Positions 1 to 7,958 of a DNA stretch of 64,000 bases are shown one piece after another; the first letter of the stretch is position 1, and each line of letters opens with the position of its first letter. The stretch comes from Flavobacterium chryseum (GTDB lineage: Bacteria > Bacteroidota > Bacteroidia > Flavobacteriales > Flavobacteriaceae). The position numbers and the translations under genes were made by a program. Where the stretch lies: positions 1 to 64,000 of the forward strand of contig NZ_SNWW01000003.1 in NCBI RefSeq assembly GCF_004362015.1. Reading direction: 5' to 3'. Below the pieces are notes generated by a model, which saw only the letters and a list, made by a program, of their open reading frames with translations, had not been told where the DNA came from and did not search any database.

Positions 1-293
1 ATGCTTTGTAGTAAGTCAAAACCGCTTCCTCCAATACTTTTCTGCCAGTCAAGATCTCCTTTTTCGTTCATTTTCCAGATCCAATAATCCAGGTCTCCGT
101 GGTTATCATCATTTTTATTTCCTGTTTTATTAGAAAGGGAGCTTCCTGCCAAAATAAAACCGTAATCGGCTGTGGGCTGCGCATCAAAAAGGTAGTCTGC
201 GTGCTGTCCTCCATATGATTTTTCCCAAAGAATATCCTGGCAGTAAGTAAAAAAGGGCAATAAAATAAGAAGTAATAGGTAAAGTTTTTTCAT
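1..293 (-). CDS. N-terminal part of a secreted protein, truncated by the window edge
   Basis: The reading frame starts at the ATG complementary to 291-293 and runs off the left edge, giving about 97 residues. It opens with a clear Sec signal peptide (MKK, a leucine-rich core, then TYCQ), so the product is exported. The mature part begins DILWEKSYGGQHADYLFDA and repeats the pattern later as DWQKSIGGSGFDLL. This W-x-K-S-x-GG-x-x-x-D repeat is typical of large Bacteroidota secreted proteins that end in a T9SS sorting domain. That C-terminus lies outside the window, so secretion by T9SS is inference. A promoter was not recognised upstream. Confidence 0.75.
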   Translation of the reverse strand, partial: MKKLYLLLLILLPFFTYCQDILWEKSYGGQHADYLFDAQPTADYGFILAGSSLSNKTGNKNDDNHGDLDYWIWKMNEKGDLDWQKSIGGSGFDLLQS

Positions 294-446
294 AAGCGTA
301 TTTGATGATAAAGTTTTGGTTTAGTATAGATTTGCGCGCAAATCTAAATATCTAATCTGTTAAAACTTTACGGCTTTCCTCATTTTGGAATATTTTTTTT
401 AAAATCTATTAGTCAAACTATAAAATCAATCTAAGTCAAATTAAAA

Positions 447-477
447 AAACCTCCAAAATCTATTTATTTGAAGGTTT
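447..477. terminator. AT-rich hairpin, possible bidirectional terminator
   Basis: Arms of about 11 bases (AAACCTCCAAA and its near complement TTTGAAGGTTT, one mismatch) are flanked by A and T runs. It lies between the first gene and the gene at 589-894, in a gap of 295 bases that holds nothing else but a second hairpin. No gene on the plus strand obviously needs it. Confidence 0.3.
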
Positions 478-531
478 GTTCTTATGTTTATGATAAAAAA
501 AATCATTTAAATATTTCATTTAAAACAAAAA

Positions 532-562
532 AAAGACCATTTCCCAAAAGGAAACAGTCTTT
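532..562 (-). terminator. Rho-independent terminator of the 589-894 gene
   Basis: AAAGAC and GTCTTT, then TTTCC and GGAAA, pair across a short loop with one internal mismatch. On the minus strand the stem is followed by a run of T. It sits 27 bases past the stop codon of the minus-strand gene at 589-894. Confidence 0.6.
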
Positions 563-588
563 ATATATTTTAAATTTACATTTAAAGC

Positions 589-894
589 TTACGCCATAAA
601 CAAAGCATATTTATTATAGTTGAATAAAACCAAATCATAAGGCACTAATTTTGGTGCTATTTTCTCTGAAGATTCGTTGAATTTAATTCCGTTATGCTTT
701 CTGAATAAGTAGATTTCTTTTAAGCAATTCGACAAACTTTGGTGAATTGATGTGGTAAAAGTCGGTAATTGTTTATCTCCAACCAATAAATCAATTTGAT
801 AATTAGAACTGCTTTTAGAAAGGTTGTTTCCAATAATTCTTATCGTAAATGTTGTAGATTTTCCGTATTGTTCACCCTGATACTGTACTACCAT
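589..894 (-). CDS. Conserved-looking hypothetical protein, 101 aa
   Basis: A 101-residue protein of unrecognised family with no signal peptide, no membrane segment and a single cysteine. The sequence is balanced (MVVQYQGEQYGKSTTFTI at the start, YDLVLFNYNKYALFMA at the end) and looks like a small cytoplasmic alpha/beta domain. It stands alone between two gene-poor stretches and has its own terminator directly downstream, so it is probably a monocistronic gene. Base composition and codon use resemble the surrounding genes. The start ATG is the only one that precedes the conserved-looking beta-strand. Function unknown. Confidence 0.6.
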   Translation of the reverse strand: MVVQYQGEQYGKSTTFTIRIIGNNLSKSSSNYQIDLLVGDKQLPTFTTSIHQSLSNCLKEIYLFRKHNGIKFNESSEKIAPKLVPYDLVLFNYNKYALFMA

Positions 895-1082
895 AATTTT
901 AGTATTTAAGTTTTTAAGTTTTTAATTGTTTTTTCACCACTCAACTCTTTCTTGCCGAATTCAAAATTAAAGTTATGAAAAAAAGTAAATTGTTTTACAA
1001 ACTGATCTTAAAATATCAATTCGGCACAAAGTTAACATAATTTATAGTTACTCATATTAAATTCATTCGAAACTTTACAGCA

Positions 1083-1108
1083 TAAAAAAAACCGTATAAT
1101 TACGGTTT
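1083..1108 (-). terminator. Hairpin terminator downstream of the LRR pseudogene
   Basis: AAAACCGTA and TACGGTTTT pair around a four-base loop, with A/T runs on both sides. It lies 37 bases beyond the stop of the decayed leucine-rich-repeat frame at 1145-1378 and may be the terminator of the gene that once existed there. Confidence 0.5.
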
Positions 1109-1144
1109 TAATAATTAACTGATAGTAACTTTAATTCATAAGCA

Positions 1145-1378
1145 TTATTCATTTTTGGTTATTATTATGGCTTCTTTTTCAGTATTTATTCCTAATAAAA
1201 ATGGATTTCCGTTTTCGTCAAACATAGTCATATTTAAAGCGTGTAGTAAAGTTAAATCTTTAGAAACGCTTCCTTTAAAATGATTATAAGAAAGATTTAT
1301 TTTAGATAAATTATGTATTTTTCTAATTCTTTCGGAATTTCTCCTTCAAAATTATTATTAAACAAAGATTTGGGGTTG
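1145..1378 (-). pseudogene. Remnant of a leucine-rich-repeat protein with a frameshift
   Basis: Reading the minus strand gives SLFNNNFEGEIPKELEK in one frame, which then hits a stop. The continuation IHNLSKINLSYNHFKGSVSK lies one frame over and runs to NGNPFLLGINTEKEAIIITKNE and a stop at 1145-1147. The motifs N-N-x-F-x-G-x-I-P-x-E-L and I-N-L-S-Y-N-x-F-x-G are the signature of plant-type (LxxLxLxxNxLxGxIP) leucine-rich repeats, so two adjacent repeats have been separated by a single frameshift. The region upstream of 1380 shows no further repeats and no start, so the 5' part of the gene has been lost. This accounts for the otherwise empty gap from 895 to 1538. Confidence 0.6.
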
Positions 1379-1538
1379 TTGTAAACTGTAAAATTATAAA
1401 TTTTATAGACATTCAGCACAAAATGTCGACAAACTGTTAATAAGTAAATATTTAATACTATTTTTATTACTTTTATAAAAATATATGGTTAACTTTTTTT
1501 GATTAAATTTGAATAACTAATTATAAAAACCTCATAAT

Positions 1539-2027
1539 ATGGAAATTAACTTTATTGCATTACTACTTGCAGGAATTGTCACACTTGTAGTTGGTTTTAT
1601 TTGGTATCATCCAAATGTTTTTGGAACGATCTGGATGAAGGAAAACAACCTGACTCAGGAAGAGCTTAAAACTGGAAACATGCTTAAAATTTTTGGATTA
1701 ACGTATGTTTTTTCTTTGATGATAACAATGACATTAATGTCGTTAACAATTCATCAATCCGGAGCTGTCGGAATGGTTGGCGGTCCACCTTTGTTAGCAG
1801 ATGCAAAACCTTCGTTTGCTGCTTTCATGGCTGATTATGGAACGGCTTATCGTACATTTAAGCATGGAGCACTTCATGGCTTTTTGTCGGGTCTCTTTTT
1901 TGCTTTTCCGGTAATTGGTATCAATTCTTTATTTGAAAGAAAATCCTGGAAATATATTTTGATTCACGCGGGATTTTGGATTGTTACTTTGACTTTAATG
2001 GGCGGAATCATTTGTGGATTTGCCTAA
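1539..2027 (+). CDS. DUF1761-type integral membrane protein
   Basis: A 162-residue membrane protein with four hydrophobic segments, at about residues 5-22, 50-68, 108-128 and 138-160. The N-terminal pattern (alternating hydrophobics, FIWYHPNVFGTIWMKE) is the hallmark of the DUF1761 family, whose role is not established. The first loop after the second segment (residues 70-105) is soluble. A TAAATTTG element at 1504-1511 fits the phylum -7 box, but no good TTG was found at the right distance. A strong terminator follows immediately, so the gene is transcribed alone. Family assignment is from memory of the motif. Confidence 0.8.
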   Translation: MEINFIALLLAGIVTLVVGFIWYHPNVFGTIWMKENNLTQEELKTGNMLKIFGLTYVFSLMITMTLMSLTIHQSGAVGMVGGPPLLADAKPSFAAFMADYGTAYRTFKHGALHGFLSGLFFAFPVIGINSLFERKSWKYILIHAGFWIVTLTLMGGIICGFA

Positions 2028-2040
2028 AAAAATTATAAAC

Positions 2041-2075
2041 AAAACCCGTTTGAACTGAAACCTCAAACGGGTTTT
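2041..2075 (+). terminator. Rho-independent terminator after the DUF1761 gene
   Basis: A perfect 13-base stem (AAAACCCGTTTGA with TCAAACGGGTTTT) closes a 9-base loop and ends in T residues, 13 bases past the stop codon. Confidence 0.85.
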
Positions 2076-2145
2076 CTTAATAATAACTTAAACCAGACGA
2101 GTTATTATAAATATTATCTAATTTTGAAGAAATTAGCTCACACTT

Positions 2146-3294
2146 TTGACTACAACTTATTCTTTCGAAATATACAATAGCGCATCATTACTACCTTTAG
2201 AATGGAATTCGCTTGCAACTGAAAATATTTTTTTGACACGGGAATATCTCGAAGTCCTTGAAAAGTCTTCGCCAATAAATATGATTTGTCATTTTATTGG
2301 AATTTTTGACGAAGAGGAAAAACTTATTGGAATTGTTTTAACCCAATTTTTATTTGCAGAAAAACTCGAATCTTTTGGAGAACGCGATCAATGCTTAAAA
2401 ACTTCTGTCCGTAATTTTGCTTTTAAAAATTTTGCTTCGCACGTATTGTTCGTCGGAAACAATATGCTAACAGGACAAAATGCTTTTGCTTTTGATAAAA
2501 CAATAAATGAATCAAAAGGAATTAAAACGCTTCATAAAGCCATTAATCAGCTTAAAAAAGATTTAAAGGCAAATGGAAAAAAAGTTCACATAACCAGCAT
2601 AAAAGATTTTACAGCAACAGAAATTGAACCGTTGCAAGCTGAATTTAAAAACAATTATACGTTTTCGACGCAGCCCAATATGATTTTTGAAATCAATGAT
2701 AATTGGAAAACTGAACAGGATTATATTGATGCTTTGTCAAAAAAATATCGTGATCAATACAAACGTGCCAGAAAGAAAGCCGAAGGAATCGAAAAACAAA
2801 AAATGGCTTTGTCTGACATTCAACAATATGAAGATGTTATTTACGATTTATATTTTCATGTGGCTAAAAATGCGCCTTTCAATACTTTTTTCTTAGCCCG
2901 AAATCATTTTAGCTTTTTTAAAGAAATCATGAAAGATGATTTTCTTTTTTATGGTTATTTTTTAAACGGAGAACTAATTGGTTTTAACACGCTTATCAAA
3001 AACGGAAATGTAATGGATACTTATTTTCTGGGTTACAATGAAGGTATTCAGCGCGAGAAAATGTTATATTTAAATATGCTGTACGACATGATTGCCTATT
3101 CTATAAATCAAGGGTTTAAGGAAATCGTTTTTGCCAGAACTGCACTCGAAATTAAAAGTTCTGTTGGCGCAAAACCTGTAAAAATGTACGGTTTAATTAC
3201 ACATACCAATGCGCTGATCAATCATAATATTGCTCGTTTCTTTAATTATCTCGAACCTAAAATGGATTGGCAGGAACGAAATCCTTTTAAATAA
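2146..3294 (+). CDS. FemAB-like / GNAT-fold acyltransferase
   Basis: A 382-residue soluble protein resembling the FemAB-like branch of GNAT-fold acyltransferases (the family often labelled peptidoglycan biosynthesis/recognition). Visible support: a lysine/arginine-rich helix SKKYRDQYKRARKKAEGIE around residues 205-222, followed by the acceptor half with LFYGYFLNGELIGFNTLI and a C-terminal EIVFARTALEIKSSVG segment typical of these enzymes. The substrate cannot be read from the sequence; an amino-acyl or acyl group onto a cell-envelope amine is inference. An in-frame stop at 2134-2136 leaves TTG at 2146 as the only reasonable start before residue 90, so this is a TTG-initiated gene. It has no obvious operon partner. 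Confidence 0.7.
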   Translation: MTTTYSFEIYNSASLLPLEWNSLATENIFLTREYLEVLEKSSPINMICHFIGIFDEEEKLIGIVLTQFLFAEKLESFGERDQCLKTSVRNFAFKNFASHVLFVGNNMLTGQNAFAFDKTINESKGIKTLHKAINQLKKDLKANGKKVHITSIKDFTATEIEPLQAEFKNNYTFSTQPNMIFEINDNWKTEQDYIDALSKKYRDQYKRARKKAEGIEKQKMALSDIQQYEDVIYDLYFHVAKNAPFNTFFLARNHFSFFKEIMKDDFLFYGYFLNGELIGFNTLIKNGNVMDTYFLGYNEGIQREKMLYLNMLYDMIAYSINQGFKEIVFARTALEIKSSVGAKPVKMYGLITHTNALINHNIARFFNYLEPKMDWQERNPFK

Positions 3295-3343
3295 TAGCTT
3301 TGACAAGGTTTAGAACTTTATCAAAGCATTATTATAGCGCTTT

Positions 3344-4216
3344 TTAAGGAACAGCAATCTTCATTTGTTTGTGCAGGATATTAATTTCTAACGAAGTCTG
3401 AGCGCCGCAATATTCACCATCAATTTGAAAATTAACCGGAGCATTTGTTTTTACAGTCGCTTTATCTGTCGAAATAATTACGATATCTTCTGAATCTATG
3501 GGCATGTTTCCTGTAATGATTTTTCCGAGCAGGAAAATATCAAGGCTTTTCAGAATTACCAATTCAAATTTACCATCGTTCATTGTACCATGCGGATTAA
3601 TAATTACTCCGGTTCCGTATTTTTGAGAATTGGCAATCACAACTATTCTTGCCGTATGTTCAACAGTTTGATTATTGGCTGTAATTGTGGCTGTAAAAGG
3701 CTCATCTGAATCTTTCAAAGTTGTATAGGCCTGCAATGCATAACCCCAAAAACCGCGCATATTACTTTCCTCATAATTTTTCACCAAATCGGCATTGATA
3801 CCAATATCGCTTAAATGAATACTTTTTTTGCCGTTGATGCAAATCATATCCATCTCGATAAAACGATTTGAAAATGCAATTTTCAAATTTTCTTCAATCG
3901 TAACGGGTAAATTTAAGTCAACAGAAAGCCCGTTTGCGCTTCCTGCAGGCAAAATACCAATGATTACATCATGATGTTCCACAGCTTCGGCAACCATTTT
4001 TATGGTTCCATCGCCTCCGGCTACGATAATTCGTTCAGGCAGGTGCTTATTATATAGTGATTGTATCTGATGCTCATCTCGTTCGCCAGTAGTTTCGTAA
4101 ACTACTAAATTAAAATGGTTTGTGGTCGCAAACTCTTCTACGCTAGCAATTAAATCTGATTTATCCAGATCTCCCGAAATAGGATTTACAACAAAAATGA
4201 TATTCTTTTTCAACAT
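3344..4216 (-). CDS. Diacylglycerol/sphingosine kinase-family lipid kinase
   Basis: A 290-residue kinase of the YegS/BmrU diacylglycerol-kinase family, which phosphorylates a lipid hydroxyl using ATP. The N-terminal strand IIFVVNPISG and the nucleotide-binding motif AGGDGT (residues 66-71) are diagnostic, followed by GILPAGSANG, the second conserved glycine-rich loop. The C-terminal half is the beta-sandwich domain ending in VNFQIDGEYC, the usual DGE motif. The start is placed at the ATG at 4216 because the longer frame only adds a hydrophobic-poor extension overlapping the promoter region of the divergent gene. It is divergent with an App1-type phosphatidate phosphatase 60 bases away, which suggests opposing steps in phosphatidate metabolism. 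Confidence 0.88.
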   Translation of the reverse strand: MLKKNIIFVVNPISGDLDKSDLIASVEEFATTNHFNLVVYETTGERDEHQIQSLYNKHLPERIIVAGGDGTIKMVAEAVEHHDVIIGILPAGSANGLSVDLNLPVTIEENLKIAFSNRFIEMDMICINGKKSIHLSDIGINADLVKNYEESNMRGFWGYALQAYTTLKDSDEPFTATITANNQTVEHTARIVVIANSQKYGTGVIINPHGTMNDGKFELVILKSLDIFLLGKIITGNMPIDSEDIVIISTDKATVKTNAPVNFQIDGEYCGAQTSLEINILHKQMKIAVP

Positions 4217-4276
4217 TTTATTTTTAATACCGATTAAAATAATTAATTTACAGTCTCCTATAAAAATACACAATTA

Positions 4277-5242
4277 ATGAAACCAATCCTACAATTATAT
4301 CGCGGTTATGCTAATCAACAAGAATTAATTGTGATGGGACATGTTTTTAAGAGAACTTATGATTATGATTTTCAGAAAAAAAACTTTAAAAACGCTACTT
4401 CCGTAATTAATCAGTTTAGGATACAAACTATTAAAAATTATGATGTTTATCTTAAGTGTGGAAATCAGGAAATTATTCACTCTAAAACATTAGACGATGG
4501 TTATTTTAAATTTTGTATTCCGCTCGAAAAAGAATCTAATTTTGGGTGGATGGAATATGAAGTCAGTTTAAAATATGAGGGAGAAACCATCATTTCTAAA
4601 GGCAGTTTTATAAGGCCTCACCAAGGAAATCTGGGAATTATATCTGATATTGATGATACTTTTTTGATTTCGCATACTCGTAATGTTTTCAAGAAAATGT
4701 ACATTCTTTTGTTTAAAAATGTGAATGACAGAAAGGTATTTAAAGATGTTGTTCCGCATTATCAGGCCCTAAGTTCTGCCGGAAGAAACAATAAGGAAGA
4801 GGAAAATGCTTTTTTTTATATCTCGAGCAGTGAATGGAATTTATATGGATTTATTGTAAAGTTTACCAAAATGCACCAATTACCTCGAGCTGTTATTTTA
4901 TTGAAAGATATAAAACGAGGGATTACTGATTTTTTTATGAGCGGAAGAGGAAATCACGATCATAAATTTGAGAAGATCAAACACGTATTAGAATTTTATC
5001 CTAATCTTAAATATGTTTTATTGGGAGATGATTCTCAACACGATCCGATTTTGTATGAGCGAATTTGCAAAATTTTTCCCGTTACGGTTATTGCTGTTTA
5101 CATAAGACAAACAGGAAGAGCTCAAAAACCTGAAGTCGAAAAAATCATGAAAAACATGGAAACGCTTGACGTATCTGTTTGTTACTTTAAAGACAGCAGC
5201 GAAGCAATTATGCACTCAAAATCTATTGGGATTATTAAGTGA
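4277..5242 (+). CDS. App1-family phosphatidate phosphatase (DUF2183)
   Basis: A 321-residue protein of the App1 family, whose yeast member dephosphorylates phosphatidic acid to diacylglycerol. The HAD-type catalytic motif is visible as SDIDDT (residues 123-128), with D124 the expected nucleophile and D126 the acid/base. The family-specific FFYISSSEWNLYGF (around residues 174-187) supplies the second HAD motif and LLGDDSQHDP (around 248-257) the third. An N-terminal beta domain of about 110 residues precedes it, as in bacterial homologues. It has no signal peptide. It is transcribed away from a lipid kinase making the reverse type of product. A dispersed repeat lies just downstream. Confidence 0.85.
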   Translation: MKPILQLYRGYANQQELIVMGHVFKRTYDYDFQKKNFKNATSVINQFRIQTIKNYDVYLKCGNQEIIHSKTLDDGYFKFCIPLEKESNFGWMEYEVSLKYEGETIISKGSFIRPHQGNLGIISDIDDTFLISHTRNVFKKMYILLFKNVNDRKVFKDVVPHYQALSSAGRNNKEEENAFFYISSSEWNLYGFIVKFTKMHQLPRAVILLKDIKRGITDFFMSGRGNHDHKFEKIKHVLEFYPNLKYVLLGDDSQHDPILYERICKIFPVTVIAVYIRQTGRAQKPEVEKIMKNMETLDVSVCYFKDSSEAIMHSKSIGIIK

Positions 5243-5250
5243 TTTCTAGT

Positions 5251-5360
5251 TTTGTTATTTCGACCGAAGGGAGAAATAACACTCGGAATTCGACAAAGAT
5301 TCATGAGTTTCTTTATGGAGTTTCTAGTGTGATTTCTCCTCCGTCGAAATGACACACTAG
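5251..5360. repeat. Dispersed palindromic intergenic repeat
   Basis: The outer arms read TTTCGACCGAAGGGAGAAAT and, in reverse complement, the near-match at 5330-5352 (ATTTCTCCTCCGTCGAAAT). The interior carries ATTCGACAAAGATTCATGAG. Such 'TCGACxxAGGAGAAATCAC' elements are scattered through Flavobacterium intergenic regions in my experience. Only one copy lies in this window, so its repetitive nature is established knowledge, not seen here. It folds into a long imperfect hairpin. Confidence 0.6.
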
Positions 5361-5429
5361 GCCTTTATATCGTTACGATTAATTGTGCAGAAAACCTGAA
5401 ACTTAAAACAAAAAAAAACTCTAAACTCG

Positions 5430-5580
5430 ATTTCCTAGCCCAGATTGAAGTGAAAGCCCGGAGCAAAAAAAATTGCATTTCTTGTTAAAAAAAAGCGACT
5501 GAAAGAAGCTCTTTTTGCAACATTAGAAATGCATTTTTTTTGTGAGGACTTGTAACGAAAAGCTGGATTAGCTCCTGAAA
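5430..5580 (+). ncRNA. Candidate structured RNA element, identity uncertain
   Basis: The element starts CTAGCCCAG and ends CTGGATTAG; these can pair, with one mismatch and a G-U pair, closing a domain of about 135 bases. Inside is a second long hairpin, TTGCATTTCT with AGAAATGCA (about 5471-5533). The 5' part (CTAGCCC, GATTGAAGTG) and the 3' part (TTGTAACG, AGCTGGATTAGCTCC) resemble an element that recurs in flavobacterial intergenic regions; this may be a known Rfam family such as Flavo-1, but I cannot confirm it. It lies between the converging App1 and ABC-F genes with no ORF. Confidence 0.4.
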
Positions 5581-5586
5581 ATTATC

Positions 5587-7500
5587 TTATGCGTTGAAAT
5601 TATCTATCTCTTCCTGAACAACTTCCCAATCTAAAAGTAATTGATCAAGGTCTTTTTTCTTTTTCTTGTAAGCGGTGAAAAAAGACGCATCTTCTATATG
5701 TTTATCGTAACTCGAAGCCAACAATTTATCGTCGTGCTGAATGTCTCTTTCTAATTGCTTGATTTGGCTTTCGACTTTACTTAATTTGTTCTGCAGCGAT
5801 TTTCCTTTTTTCTGATCTTCGTATGAAGTTTTGTTGTTTTCTTTTGGAGCAGCAGCTTTGGCAACATCTTTTTTCTCAACTTCACGCATATTTTCAAGGT
5901 TGCGTTGTTCTAAGAAATAGTTGATATCGCCTAAATATTCTTTTATTTTTTGATCTTTAAATTCATAAACGATATTCGACATACCTACAAGGAAATCTCT
6001 ATCGTGAGACACCAATAATAAAGTTCCGCCAAATTTTTGAAGAGCAGCCTTTAAAACGTTCTTAGATTTGATATCTAAGTGGTTGGTAGGCTCATCCATT
6101 AGCAAAACGTTAATTGGCTGTAATAACAATTTACAAAGCGCCAAACGGTTACGTTCTCCACCTGAAAGTACTTTTACTTTTTTCTCGACATCATCACCGC
6201 GGAATAAGAACGAACCTAACATATCACGAACTTTTGAACGGTTGGTATCTGTTGCGGCGTCTTCCATAGTTTGCAGCAATGTAATTTCTCCGTCAAGATA
6301 TTCTGCCTGATTTTGAGCAAAATAACCTAACTGTACATTGTGACCCAATTTAATATTACCTTGGTATTCAAATTCATTTACTATGGCTTTGATAAAGGTT
6401 GATTTTCCCTGACCGTTTTGACCAACAAATGCAATTTTACTACCACGTTCTACCAGTAGATCAATATCTTTTAAGATAACTTTATCTCCGTAAGCTTTTG
6501 TTACGTGCTCAGCTTCTACTACAACTCTTCCAGGTTCTTTTGATACCGGAAAAGAAATATTCATAACAGAATTGTCGTCTTCATCAACTTCAATTCTTTC
6601 GACTTTATCTAATTTTTTAATCAACGATTGCGCCATCGAAGCTTTTGAAGCTTTTGCACGGAATTTTTCGATTAATTTTTCTGTTTCTTCAATTTTCTTT
6701 GCCTGATTCTTTTGAGTTGCTAATTGCTTTTCACGAATTTCATGACGCAATTCTAAATATTGAGAATAGGGTTTATTAAAATCGTATGCTTTTCCTAAAG
6801 AGATTTCGATTGTACGATTCGTAACGTTATCTAAAAACATTTTATCGTGCGATACAATCACTACAACTCCAGGATAATTACGAAGGAAACTCTCTAACCA
6901 AATGATACTTTCGATATCCAGGTGATTGGTTGGCTCATCCAGAAGCAATACATCATTTGCTTGCAATAATAATTTAGCCAACTCGATACGCATTCTCCAA
7001 CCTCCAGAAAATGTTTCGGTTTGGTTGTTAAAAACTTCCCTTTTAAAACCTAGACCTAAAAGAATTTTCTCTGTATCTCCAACATAATTATAACCTCCAA
7101 GAAGTTCAAAACGATGTGTGTAATCAGATAAATCTTCAATGATCTGGCTGTATTCTTCACTTTCATAATCGGTTCTGGTTACCAATTGATGATTGATTTG
7201 TTCTAATTTTTTTTCAACAATTTTAATATCTGTAAAAGCTTCGTAAGCTTCTTCAAGAACGGTTCTACCTTGTTCAAAATCGATGTCCTGACGCAAGAAA
7301 CCCATTCTTACTTCTTTCTCAGTAGCGATTTGCCCGGAATCCGGTTTAAAATCTCCGGCCAGAATTTTTAGCATTGTTGATTTTCCTGCACCGTTTTTTC
7401 CGACAAGTCCTACTCGATCACCAGCTCCCAGACGAAAAGTTACTTCTTCAAACAAATAAGAACCTCCGAAAGAAACCGATAAATTATGTATATTAAGCAT
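5587..7500 (-). CDS. ABC-F family ATPase
   Basis: A 637-residue soluble tandem ATP-binding-cassette protein with no membrane domain, the ABC-F architecture of ribosome-associated translation or antibiotic-protection factors (EttA/Uup type). The first cassette has Walker A GKNGAGKST at residues 34-42, signature SGGWRMRIELA and Walker B LLLDEPTNHLD. The second has GQNGQGKST, LSGGERNRLALCK and LLMDEPTNHLD. The linker of the ABC-F type (P-site tRNA interaction motif) lies between them around residues 250-310 and is rich in K and E. The C-terminal 90 residues are a charged coiled coil, as in Uup, which binds DNA or the ribosome. Which subfamily it belongs to is not decided here. Start ATG at 7500 gives the standard MLNIHNLSVSF. 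Confidence 0.9.
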   Translation of the reverse strand: MLNIHNLSVSFGGSYLFEEVTFRLGAGDRVGLVGKNGAGKSTMLKILAGDFKPDSGQIATEKEVRMGFLRQDIDFEQGRTVLEEAYEAFTDIKIVEKKLEQINHQLVTRTDYESEEYSQIIEDLSDYTHRFELLGGYNYVGDTEKILLGLGFKREVFNNQTETFSGGWRMRIELAKLLLQANDVLLLDEPTNHLDIESIIWLESFLRNYPGVVVIVSHDKMFLDNVTNRTIEISLGKAYDFNKPYSQYLELRHEIREKQLATQKNQAKKIEETEKLIEKFRAKASKASMAQSLIKKLDKVERIEVDEDDNSVMNISFPVSKEPGRVVVEAEHVTKAYGDKVILKDIDLLVERGSKIAFVGQNGQGKSTFIKAIVNEFEYQGNIKLGHNVQLGYFAQNQAEYLDGEITLLQTMEDAATDTNRSKVRDMLGSFLFRGDDVEKKVKVLSGGERNRLALCKLLLQPINVLLMDEPTNHLDIKSKNVLKAALQKFGGTLLLVSHDRDFLVGMSNIVYEFKDQKIKEYLGDINYFLEQRNLENMREVEKKDVAKAAAPKENNKTSYEDQKKGKSLQNKLSKVESQIKQLERDIQHDDKLLASSYDKHIEDASFFTAYKKKKKDLDQLLLDWEVVQEEIDNFNA

Positions 7501-7574
7501 GTATTGTTATTTTATAACTAATTGATTATGTAAATTTACACTCCCGAATTAATGGGAATATTAATTTTTTGCAA

Positions 7575-7958
7575 ATGTTAAAAAAAGGATCCAAACTAAA
7601 TAGTATTTTAACAGGAAGTTGTCCAAAATGTCAAAATGAGAGCATGTATTCGGACAAAAATCCTCTTCACTTGACTAAAGTTCTCAAAATGAATGAGAAT
7701 TGTAGTCACTGTGGATTAAAATATCAAATTGAACCTTCCTTTTTTTACGGCGCAATGTATGTAAGTTACGGACTAAATGTTGCCGTTGGAATTGCTGCTT
7801 TTATTGTTTCGTTTGTCTTTTTAAAAGCAACAATTGGAGAATCGTTTATAGCAATCGTCATTACGCTGATTCTATTATTTCCATTTGTTTTAAGACTTTC
7901 CAGAAATTTATATATTAATATGTTTGTTTCTTATGATCCTAAGGCCGGTCTAAAATAA
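7575..7958 (+). CDS. DUF983 membrane protein
   Basis: A 127-residue protein of the DUF983 family. The N-terminus carries a probable zinc ribbon: CPKC (17-20 region) and CSHCGLKY about 30 residues later. Two transmembrane segments follow at about residues 60-82 and 88-108. The start is set at the ATG at 7575, because an upstream TTG at 7569 adds only two residues. The function of the family is unknown. The 3' end overlaps the convergent FAD oxidoreductase by 20 bases. Confidence 0.85.
   Translation: MLKKGSKLNSILTGSCPKCQNESMYSDKNPLHLTKVLKMNENCSHCGLKYQIEPSFFYGAMYVSYGLNVAVGIAAFIVSFVFLKATIGESFIAIVITLILLFPFVLRLSRNLYINMFVSYDPKAGLK

Noticed and set aside
1087..1108. GTATAATTAC palindrome near 1090 considered as a third copy of the composite operator
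   Set aside because: It lacks the TTTGTGGTAA part and is embedded in a hairpin with T-runs, so a terminator explains it better.
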